Source: Pseudoalteromonas sp. MM1
Lineage (GTDB): Bacteria > Pseudomonadota > Gammaproteobacteria > Enterobacterales > Alteromonadaceae
DNA length: 64,000 bases
Direction of reading: 5' to 3'
NCBI RefSeq assembly: GCF_030296835.1
Contig: NZ_AP027923.1
Location: forward strand, 310,001-374,000
The notes beneath the pieces were generated by a model. The model had not been told where the DNA came from, ran no database searches, and saw nothing but the letters and a program-made list of their open reading frames with translations. Positions 37,801 through 44,573 of the stretch are shown here, in pieces. The first letter of the stretch is position 1, and every line of letters starts with the position of its first letter. Both the position numbers and the translations under genes were made by a program.

Positions 37801-37997
37801 TCTGTTGTTTTAACTGAGCCAGATGGTACGTGTAAAATTGTTATTTTAGTTCCTGGAGCAGGGTTACCGTTTGGACCAGTAATTTGACCCTTAATCGCAG
37901 AGGTTGTTTCGTTGGCGAATGCAGCGCCACTTACACTTACACACGCAGCGATAGCAAGTGAGAGTGCTGTTTTTTGAAGTTTAGTCTTCATTTTCAT
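34869..37997 (-). CDS. Oar-like TonB-dependent outer-membrane receptor
   Basis: A 1042-residue protein with a signal peptide (~28 residues), an N-terminal carboxypeptidase-regulatory-like domain (TSAIKGQITGPNGNPAPGTKITILHVPSG), a plug with IVVTGAPISSM and the Oar-like NPRYNSLTLDGVRMNDNFG, and a long barrel ending in LWQMRVGVRYTF. The TonB box is probably near EQIVVTG. Oar-type receptors take up large nutrients or peptides; the ligand is unknown. Two ATGs (37997 and 37991) are in frame; the GGGAA SD favours the second. Confidence 0.9.
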   Translation of the reverse strand: MKMKTKLQKTALSLAIAACVSVSGAAFANETTSAIKGQITGPNGNPAPGTKITILHVPSGSVKTTEANDAGYFTAKGLRVGGPYKVIVDSDVYADQEFNNIILNIGNDYPVNAALEPQSSMEQIVVTGAPISSMSGGTGPASTFTLTDLENTPAINRDLKDIIRIDPRITIDDSRGSINCGGGNPRYNSLTLDGVRMNDNFGLSSNGYPTIRAPFSFDSIEQVSAELAPFDVQYGGFTSCNINAVTKSGGNEVHGGIFYDFTSDSLKGDKIEGEDVDNGNYTEKRYGFNVGLPLIEDKLFLFTSYEKLEGVQQFNYDGLSSGSVTADDIARITSVAQSVYGYDVGGMPSSMPVEDEKILVKLDWNINEDHRANLIYNYNDGNTVSQSDTGSSRVSLSNHFYDQSAEFTSIIASVYSDWSDDFSTEVRIGKSELDATVQSLDAASSFGEMQIRTEDGGTVFIGPDDSRQSNDLDYDTTTFKVAGTYYLDQHTITAGYEFEELDVFNLFVQHTEGEYRFNSVDDFENGIASAIFYNNAATTNDPNDAAASFSYAQHTFYVQDEYAFTDLDANITFGLRYDKYTSDDVPNFNQNFTDRYGFSNQSTFDGIDLLQPRVGFQWYATDELEVRAGVGLFSGGNPNVWLSNSYSNDGITNISANQFGAIDLFATPNVNGGSPGFEIPQSQFDAVAGVVPGSGDGLVNAVDPDFEIPSEWKYSIGATYTTENEYVISLDYLYSKKKDAALMRDIALQDTGTTTFDGRPIYESIEGRANEYLLTNVSGDSGDSSVISLAVSKMFDNGVSVNFGYAYTDSDDVNPMTSSVAGSNYGNIALTDPGNPGVASSDYEIPHRFTMTLGYSHEFVDGFATRFNLYGEAYKGLPYSYTFDGSDEKVWGDANWNGDRQLLYVPLENDPNVVYDMSADEINAFNDFIASNGLERGEITGRNAENSDWFVKFNFKVTQELPGFMDGHKGEAFFVIDNLTNLLNDDWGVLKKGPFVGASMISTSIDEQGRYVYSGFNENNANTSVQTDASLWQMRVGVRYTF

Positions 37998-38321
37998 TTC
38001 CCGTGAAAGTTATAATTAAATTGTTATTTTAAGTAGTATAAATTAAATAGTACTGCTGAATTTATACTCTTGTAATATGCAAAATTAATTTGCACAATTT
38101 ATACTTGTATACTTAACTAAATTTGGATTAATTACTTATTATTATGTTACCGCCGTTATGTGACAGTATTATGAAATGCAAATTTTATAATTCCTTTTAC
38201 AACTGATTATTTACATTTTGTAATTAATACAATTTTAGCTTTATTATTTTAGCTATACTCCAGACCATGTATAAACATAAATTAATTCCCGTGTGTAGGT
38301 TTTTTATTTATAGGTTGATTA
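37998..38321. other. AT-rich intergenic region with the TonB receptor promoter
   Basis: A 324-bp very AT-rich stretch upstream of the receptor gene on the minus strand. It has no open frame with a ribosome binding site. It must contain the receptor promoter and the end of the nuclease transcript, but no strong hairpin terminator or recognisable operator stands out. Confidence 0.5.
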
Positions 38322-39167
38322 TTATTTTGTCGTTATTTTTAATTTTTTATTGTCATCTGACGAATCAAATAAATAGTTCAATACACCGGCAAGTCTAATG
38401 CCTGCTTTTTGCAAACGTTGCTTAACAAGCGGATTGTATTTAAAAACATAACTATAGCTCACTTCATCACTGGTTGAGGTATAAATATCTTCGGCCAATT
38501 CATGAGATTCCATCAGCCAAGTAGTAGGGCTGCTGTTTAAGTATGTTTTAATTAATGCTGCATCGTCGGTATCTATAAACTTAGCATATTCAGTGTAAGC
38601 TAAATTTTCATTTTCTATTAATCCAGTGTCCCAAAGGCTATGCAAATTGGTTTCGTTGTCAAAAAAATCAACTTTAATTAAATTGCCGCCTCTATCTTCA
38701 CTTCGCCCAGCATGAAATGGTTGGTGGCTGTCGCCTACCAAATGAACTAAAAACTTTAGGGCAAACTGTTTTTCATTAAATGAAGAAGTAGGTGACTGGA
38801 GTGTACTAATAGAGAAGTAAATACCTTCTAGAATGTTTGTAACATCGTCTTTGCTGTGTGTGTGTGCGTGATTTATGGAAAGCGTTTTATTTTTGGGAAG
38901 ATTTATGTAGTGCCAGCGTGAAGATTTTTTACGCCAAAATAGCTCAGGGCTAGATCGCATTTCATCAGCCCAAGTAGCAACTTGAGCCAGAGATTGCCCG
39001 TCTAATAGCGGCAACAAGTTATGCATCGTTTCGTCACTCAAATGCTGCTCAGCAATATGCCCAACAATTCGATGACCATTTTGACCCCATGCATACACTT
39101 TAGAAGTTGTAAAAATAGCACCAATTATTAACGTTGTGGCTACGAGAGTAGCAATTTTAATGCGCAT
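38322..39167 (-). CDS. Secreted S1/P1-family nuclease
   Basis: A 281-residue secreted S1/P1 nuclease. After the signal peptide the mature N-terminus is WGQNGHRIVGHIAE, whose Trp is a zinc ligand in the family. Other metal-site motifs are ATWADEMR, HLVGDSHQPFHAG, GGNLIKVDFF and NLHSLWDTGLI, which account for the usual three Zn ligand set. It degrades single-stranded RNA/DNA outside the cytoplasm, probably to gain phosphate or nucleosides. The ATG at 39167 is preferred over one at 39182, which lacks an SD. Confidence 0.88.
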   Translation of the reverse strand: MRIKIATLVATTLIIGAIFTTSKVYAWGQNGHRIVGHIAEQHLSDETMHNLLPLLDGQSLAQVATWADEMRSSPELFWRKKSSRWHYINLPKNKTLSINHAHTHSKDDVTNILEGIYFSISTLQSPTSSFNEKQFALKFLVHLVGDSHQPFHAGRSEDRGGNLIKVDFFDNETNLHSLWDTGLIENENLAYTEYAKFIDTDDAALIKTYLNSSPTTWLMESHELAEDIYTSTSDEVSYSYVFKYNPLVKQRLQKAGIRLAGVLNYLFDSSDDNKKLKITTK

Positions 39168-39382
39168 CACTGTTTCTTGCATTTATTTTTATTCACCTAT
39201 TAGCTGGTGTAAACATTGTGATTGTTTTTGCTAAATATAGGAAGGAGTCAAGAGTATTCATTATTTCTTATTCATAACCGTTTAAAATCAGCGGTTTATC
39301 TGTGATGGGTAAAATTACCTGTTGTAATAAGTAAATAATATTGTTCAAATATGACCTTAGCGTTGTTAGGTACATCTTATTG

Positions 39383-40282
39383 ATGGGGTTTAGAAAGGTC
39401 ATGTTACATAAACTGTTGTTTGTTACACTTTTGTTTCTGGTTATGGTTGCCGCATGGTCTGTTGGAAAGGTGAGCGTTAAAAGTAATGAAATAAATTTTC
39501 CAGAACTAATAAAAACGTCAACACAATGTTATACAACAGCCAGTGAAAACAAAAATCAGCTTATTGTATTTACGCCATCGCAAAGCGTGGCAGAGAAGCT
39601 TACAGAGTCTCTATGCCTTGATGCCGTGGTAACTAAACAATACGGTTCTGTTAAAGGCTACTGGGGTGACAGTACAACGGAGAGCTTCGATTTTGTTGGA
39701 AAAGGAATTGCAGACCTAGTACTTGCAAAAAACAATATAATGGATGCCTTTAATGCAGAGCTAACCTATAACTATCAATCTGTGGTGGGCTTCTCGGATT
39801 ACACCGCATTTTTTATCTCCTCAAAAGAAAAGCCACGCTTAACAAAGCAATACTTTTTAGATAAGCGTATAGGCTTATTGGATTACCCCACAAGCCGCTC
39901 TGGGCATATACTGCCTAAGAAAATGTTTAAAGATTTAAATATCAACTTAGCCAATCTAGATATTATCTACGCCAGCTCTCACAGCGAGCTGCGTGACTTA
40001 TTAGCTAATGGGCAGGTCGATATTATTGCGTCTTTTTGGAAAGAAAGTGACGCAGCACGTTTTTCAAAAAATTACATAACTCCCTTAAGTAATAAAATTT
40101 CAGGTTCGCGCTGGTATCTAAAAATGCAGCAAAACAATACAGACCTTTTATGCGCTGTACAGCGTCATATTCTTGATATGACAAAGGAGCAGACGCTGAG
40201 TTATTACAAAGAGGCGCAATCTTACTGGGATTGCAGTTCAGAGCAAGTAACAGCTAAAGGTGAGAGCGTTAAAAATGGATAA
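39383..40282 (+). CDS. Membrane-anchored periplasmic binding protein, PhnD-like fold
   Basis: About 299 residues. One N-terminal helix (LLFVTLLFLVMVAAW) is followed by a periplasmic binding-protein domain with a PhnD-like loop: KRIGLLDYPTSRSGHILPKKMFKDL, then YASSHSELRDLLANGQVDIIASFW. There are no ABC transporter genes nearby, and its last 8 bases overlap the next membrane gene, so the pair may sense a ligand. The start is uncertain: ATGs at 39383 and 39401 and a TTG at 39341 are all in frame, and none has a good SD. Confidence 0.6.
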   Translation: MGFRKVMLHKLLFVTLLFLVMVAAWSVGKVSVKSNEINFPELIKTSTQCYTTASENKNQLIVFTPSQSVAEKLTESLCLDAVVTKQYGSVKGYWGDSTTESFDFVGKGIADLVLAKNNIMDAFNAELTYNYQSVVGFSDYTAFFISSKEKPRLTKQYFLDKRIGLLDYPTSRSGHILPKKMFKDLNINLANLDIIYASSHSELRDLLANGQVDIIASFWKESDAARFSKNYITPLSNKISGSRWYLKMQQNNTDLLCAVQRHILDMTKEQTLSYYKEAQSYWDCSSEQVTAKGESVKNG

Positions 40283-41219
40283 GTATAAATATGTTTTTTT
40301 TGGCTGCGCTGTTTTTATTATTAACTGTTTAGTGTTTTATGTGTCTGTAATTAATGAGCAGAGTGACGCTATTAAACGCCAAGTTATAGAAACTGAAAAA
40401 CAAGTTGCATTGGACTTACCATTAATTGCGCTTTCAAATGAGTTGTTAAAGCACTCAGGTAACCAGCATGCAGTGCAAGACTATTTATTAAAGCTCAATG
40501 GCTATTTAGACAACAGTCTGCGCTTAGTCAAAATTGAACCAAAATCTGCTAAGCCTATAACTTTAAAACCAAATCAGTTTGTAAGAACGCTTAAGTCAAG
40601 CACCACACATGTCTCTTTAGTGTTCGAAGAAAACGCACAGTTTTGGTCAGAAAACAGGTTTTTAATTTGCTTGTTGTTTCTCATCTCGAGTATTTTGTTT
40701 AGCAAATGGTTGAAATCTATTATAGATATGCCTATTGAGGCGAAAACGCCACCATTGAGTACAGATACTGACTTAGCTAAACCAAAAGAGCTGGCTTTAA
40801 TTATTGATTTAAATACCAAAACACTCAGTAATAACTATGTGCCTGATGTTACTGTGTGCTTAGCAAATAAACCGTTATGCTTTTACTTAGCATTAATAGA
40901 GTTTTGTCGTGATAATAACGATGTTGTGCTAAATCAAAATAAATACGTGCCAGATGAGCTGATAGATTTGGCAAATAAGTATTTTTACAGGCTAATAGAG
41001 CTTGGGCATACCATACGCAAGCGTCCAAATTTTAATAGTAGCTTAGAAAAAACACTCAGTGAGATCCGCGCAGCCCTAGATGAAGTTTTAAATGAGTATC
41101 CTGATATGAAGGATATTTATTATCCGCCTAAGGCGTATGGGGAAGGGTCTAGATCTAGGTTACACAGTTACGCTTTAATCAATGTTGCAAAAGGAAATAT
41201 AGAGATAATAGGAAAGTAG
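40275..41219 (+). CDS. Two-helix inner-membrane protein of unrecognised family, possible signal transducer
   Basis: A 314-residue protein with two membrane helices (residues ~5-23 and ~131-149) flanking a periplasmic region of about 105 residues. The C-terminal ~160 residues are cytoplasmic and start at LALIIDLNTKTLSNNY, with VCLANKPLCFYLALIEFC and later SSLEKTLSEIRAALDEVLNEY. The last pattern could be a winged-helix recognition region, but I cannot assign a family with confidence. The ATG at 40275 has a GGTGAG SD and overlaps the upstream gene by 8 bp. Confidence 0.5.
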   Translation: MDKYKYVFFGCAVFIINCLVFYVSVINEQSDAIKRQVIETEKQVALDLPLIALSNELLKHSGNQHAVQDYLLKLNGYLDNSLRLVKIEPKSAKPITLKPNQFVRTLKSSTTHVSLVFEENAQFWSENRFLICLLFLISSILFSKWLKSIIDMPIEAKTPPLSTDTDLAKPKELALIIDLNTKTLSNNYVPDVTVCLANKPLCFYLALIEFCRDNNDVVLNQNKYVPDELIDLANKYFYRLIELGHTIRKRPNFNSSLEKTLSEIRAALDEVLNEYPDMKDIYYPPKAYGEGSRSRLHSYALINVAKGNIEIIGK

Positions 41220-41233
41220 CATGCTACCTTCCT
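41210..41233 (+). terminator. Possible terminator hairpin after the membrane gene pair
   Basis: AGGAAAGTAGC / (AT)GCTACCTTCCT forms an almost perfect palindrome overlapping the stop codon; no long T run follows, so activity is uncertain. Confidence 0.4.
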
Positions 41234-41260
41234 ATTCTTGAGTGAAGGAGGCAGGCGCAG

Positions 41261-42883
41261 TTATTTAGGTGCAAACTGCGCAGCTTTAAGTGGACTATTT
41301 TGCGAGACAAAGGTTTTAAGTGCCTGGGCATCGGTTTCATCTGTGCTCACAAAGCCTTTAAGTTTATTAATCGCAGGGTAACCGTCGCCACCCGATGCGT
41401 TATAGCTATTTAAACTCATACGGTAAGTTTTATTCTCTTCAAGTGGTTTACCGTCAATGAGTACACTGACTAATTTGCCATTTTTACGGGTAAACGCTAA
41501 TTTGTGATATTGTAAATATGCACCTGCATCCACTGGGAAGCTAGTCACTGTTTCTAAGTAGTTCCACAAATCACGCCCTTGCCAGTCCATGTAAGTAATG
41601 CGATTTTTAAACGGGTGTACTTTTAAAATATCTTTATAGCTAATATCGCCCGCTTCAATAGAGCTTCTTATTCCGCCCCCACTAATAAGGCCAAAGTCGG
41701 CGCCAACTACATTCATTTGTGCCTGTATAATTACACGGGCTAAATTAGTTTGCTGGTACCGTACTTTGTTTCTATCGCCCTCAAGGCGCGCATCAACACT
41801 GCCAATTTTACCTGCAATTTGTTTTGCACCCTTGGCTTGGTAAGTGGCTAAAAATGATTTTAAAGTAGGATCGGGCTCAATGTATTCATTGGCTAATACT
41901 TGTTTACTTGACCCATCGTCTTGAATTTCATCAACATATAAATTAACAGGCATTAATTTGTAATCTAATAAGGTCAGTGTGCCGTTTTCTAGCTTAAACT
42001 CTGCTTTACCTACATACTTGCCCCATTCGTGTGCTTGCATAATCCATGTGCCATTTTGCTGATCAGGTTTACAAGCAAGACCTGGTTTGAAGTTATCGTC
42101 GTTTTTATTTTTAGCAGCCATACAAACCGGCTCTTGCGAGTGGCCACCAATAATCATATCTAAGGTATTTGCGGGTAAAGAGCGAGCTAGAGTAACATCG
42201 CCTGGCGCATTAATTCCAAAGTTTGCATCTACATAATGGCCCATATGCGTCAGTGCAATGGTGATATCGGGGTTGTATTGCTGTTTAATTTCTTTAACAA
42301 GTTTAGCTGTTACATCAACAGGGTCTTTAAATTCTAAATGGCCAATATATTGAGGGTTAGCTATTTTAGCAGTGTCTGTAGTGGTAAGCCCGATAACCGC
42401 AATTTTTAAGCCATTTTTTTCAAAAACTTGATAGCCTTGAAATGCACTTTCTCCGGTGGCTTTATCAAAAATATTTGCAGACAGTAAGGGGAAGTTAGCC
42501 CATTGCTGCTGCTTAGCTAAAACGCTAAGCGGGTTATCAAATTCATGGTTACCAATTGCCATAGCATCGTAACCGAGTAACGACATCCCCTTAAAATCAG
42601 GCTCTGCGTGTTGTAGGTCTGACTCTGGTATACCGGTATTAATATCACCGCCAGAAAGCAGCAGTACTGCATGGCCTTGCTGTCGTGCCTCATTTCGCAA
42701 AGCGTCAATTAACGTTTTACGTGCAGCCATACCATATTCACCTTTTTCGTTATGCCAAAAGCGCCCATGATTATCATTAGTATGTAATACAGTAATATAC
42801 TGTGGAGCATTGGAGGTGTTAAAAGGTGAGCTTGTACAACCTATAACAGATAAAATAACTGAAAATAAAATAATTATACGCAT
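41261..42883 (-). CDS. Lipoprotein 5'-nucleotidase (UshA/NutA family)
   Basis: A 540-residue metallophosphatase with a lipoprotein signal (SVIGC, Cys16), as in the Vibrio NutA type rather than soluble E. coli UshA (550 residues). Metal-site motifs HTNDNHGRF, GGDINTG, GNHEFD, LTHMGHY and GGHSQ are present, and the 5'-nucleotidase C-terminal domain is visible in FGLISGGGIRSSIEAG and NSYNASGGDGYPAI. It should release phosphate from extracellular nucleotides. The secreted nuclease at 38322 could supply its substrates. Confidence 0.92.
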   Translation of the reverse strand: MRIIILFSVILSVIGCTSSPFNTSNAPQYITVLHTNDNHGRFWHNEKGEYGMAARKTLIDALRNEARQQGHAVLLLSGGDINTGIPESDLQHAEPDFKGMSLLGYDAMAIGNHEFDNPLSVLAKQQQWANFPLLSANIFDKATGESAFQGYQVFEKNGLKIAVIGLTTTDTAKIANPQYIGHLEFKDPVDVTAKLVKEIKQQYNPDITIALTHMGHYVDANFGINAPGDVTLARSLPANTLDMIIGGHSQEPVCMAAKNKNDDNFKPGLACKPDQQNGTWIMQAHEWGKYVGKAEFKLENGTLTLLDYKLMPVNLYVDEIQDDGSSKQVLANEYIEPDPTLKSFLATYQAKGAKQIAGKIGSVDARLEGDRNKVRYQQTNLARVIIQAQMNVVGADFGLISGGGIRSSIEAGDISYKDILKVHPFKNRITYMDWQGRDLWNYLETVTSFPVDAGAYLQYHKLAFTRKNGKLVSVLIDGKPLEENKTYRMSLNSYNASGGDGYPAINKLKGFVSTDETDAQALKTFVSQNSPLKAAQFAPK

Positions 42884-43176
42884 GAAATACCCATTTATTA
42901 TGGTGTGCTTAATTTATTAGGCGCTTAGTTTAAACTAATTTTGCAATAAATAACGTACTTATTTTAACCTTTTTTATACTGGAATTTTAAATGCTGTATT
43001 AAATTAATAAATGCGTTTTCTCTAAGCGAGTTCAGTGAACAGTATTTAAGAGTAAATGTAATAAAGTGTAACTGAAGAGGTGTGAATTGTAGCTGAGCCT
43101 TATTTGTGCTTTTCCTTGGCATGTCGTGTAGATTAGTATTAACACTTAATTTAAATAACAATAACAAAAAGGACTC

Positions 43177-43938
43177 ATGATGAAAAAGTGCCTGATTGGC
43201 TCACTACTTGCGTTTTCGTGCTTTACTAGCCAAGCCACCATTGTTGAAATGCAAACCTCGCACGGTGTAATAGAAATTAACTTGTTTGATCAACAAACAC
43301 CCAACACGGTAGCTAACTTTTTAAGTTATATTGAAGATGACGCATACAACCAAACTGTTATACACCGCTCAGTGAGCGACTTTGTAATACAAGGCGGTGG
43401 CTTTACATTTACCGACGAATTAGTGCCAATAACCACTCAGCCAGCTGTTGTTAATGAGCCTGTTTTATCTAATGTCAAGGGCACAATCGCGATGGCTAAA
43501 CTAGCCAACGATGAAAACAGCGCAACGAGCCAATGGTTTTTTAATATGGTTGATAATAGCGCAGCGCTTGATACTCAAAACGGCGGTTTTACAGTATTTG
43601 GACAAATTACAGCGCAAAGCCAAGCTACGCTCGATAATATTGCCGGATTGGTACATTGCGGCGATATTCCATTGGTTGATATAACCAGTGAACAATGCTC
43701 AAGCAGTGACGTAGCTCTGAGCAGCGCTAACTTTGTAAATATTAATAGTGTGGTGGTATTAGATGACGACCCGCTTTCATCTGCCAGCTTAAACCCAACA
43801 ACCAATACATTAATAAGCCAAGAGGATTCATCCTCTGAGGCCGGTTCGTCAAGCAGCTCGGGTGGGAGTATGGGGGCTGGTTTTTGCTTAATTGCACTGC
43901 TTGGCATAGGAAAACGGTTAAAACGCGCTAAATACTAA
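43177..43938 (+). CDS. Cyclophilin-type peptidyl-prolyl isomerase with GlyGly-CTERM tail
   Basis: A 253-residue secreted protein: signal peptide (1-20), cyclophilin domain (TSHGVIEINLFDQQTPNTVANFLSYIED, VIHRSVSDFVIQGGG, KGTIAMAKLANDENSATSQWFFNM), then a Ser/Gly-rich linker and C-terminal GGSMGAGFCLIALLGIGKRLKR. The tail matches the GlyGly-CTERM sorting signal handled by rhombosortase in Vibrio/Shewanella/Pseudoalteromonas. Compared with PpiA it has an extra ~70 residues. Two adjacent ATGs are candidates for the start. Confidence 0.87.
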   Translation: MMKKCLIGSLLAFSCFTSQATIVEMQTSHGVIEINLFDQQTPNTVANFLSYIEDDAYNQTVIHRSVSDFVIQGGGFTFTDELVPITTQPAVVNEPVLSNVKGTIAMAKLANDENSATSQWFFNMVDNSAALDTQNGGFTVFGQITAQSQATLDNIAGLVHCGDIPLVDITSEQCSSSDVALSSANFVNINSVVVLDDDPLSSASLNPTTNTLISQEDSSSEAGSSSSSGGSMGAGFCLIALLGIGKRLKRAKY

Positions 43939-43962
43939 CTATGTGCTAAACAGTAAATAAAA

Positions 43963-43982
43963 AAGCGGCTAATAAGCCGCTT
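43963..43982. terminator. Terminator between the cyclophilin and MAPEG genes
   Basis: Perfect 8-bp stem AAGCGGCT / AGCCGCTT with AATA loop between convergent genes; on the minus strand it is followed by a T run. Confidence 0.75.
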
Positions 43983-43985
43983 ATA

Positions 43986-44405
43986 CTAAAATGCTAAAAT
44001 TCGCCAAACAATCGCAAGCCATAAAGCAAACACGCTGGCGCAGCCGAGTAAAAAAACATTAAAGCGCATTCTTACATTATTACTGCCAATATGAATAACC
44101 GTATGCACAACACGCGAAATAACAAATAAGCACGCAAGCGCAGTTATTAAATAGCTGGCGCTGTTAAGTTGCAGTGCAACAATACAACCGATATAAAAAA
44201 GCACAGGTATTTCAAACTGATTAGTAAAGTTTCTATCGGCAACGCGTACGGTATCTCCTGCGTTATCAAGGTGCATGGTTTTAAAATCGCTTAACTGTAA
44301 TTGTTTGTTTTTTGCAGCAGCAAAGCGTCGTTTGCCCATAATTAACATTACAATGAGTGATAACGTTACTTGTGCAAACATGGCGAGTATTATTATTTTT
44401 TCCAT
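43986..44405 (-). CDS. MAPEG-family small membrane protein
   Basis: A 139-residue protein with about four membrane helices and MAPEG motifs: a charged loop after helix 1, then VADRNFTNQFEIPVLFYIGCIVALQL, and RVVHTVIHIGSNNVRMRFNVFLLG. MAPEG proteins are glutathione-related or eicosanoid-type enzymes in eukaryotes; the bacterial role is undefined. SD AAGGAAAT before the ATG. Confidence 0.87.
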   Translation of the reverse strand: MEKIIILAMFAQVTLSLIVMLIMGKRRFAAAKNKQLQLSDFKTMHLDNAGDTVRVADRNFTNQFEIPVLFYIGCIVALQLNSASYLITALACLFVISRVVHTVIHIGSNNVRMRFNVFLLGCASVFALWLAIVWRILAF

Positions 44406-44573
44406 CCTATTTCCTTCGTTATTATTTTACTGACTTTAAGTATGCAGGTGTTTTTCACAATGTGTTACATAAATTAGTATTATTTTGTGGTAAACCCTTA
44501 ATTGTTAGTGTTAATTTAGTCCTGTTACGTTGTTTTTAGCGCATCCTAAGCGCAATTTTAATGGAAAAACAAA

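Noticed and set aside
42964..43167. 67-codon open frame on the minus strand upstream of the cyclophilin gene
   Set aside because: No ribosome binding site and no domain pattern; its length is within chance for AT-rich DNA.
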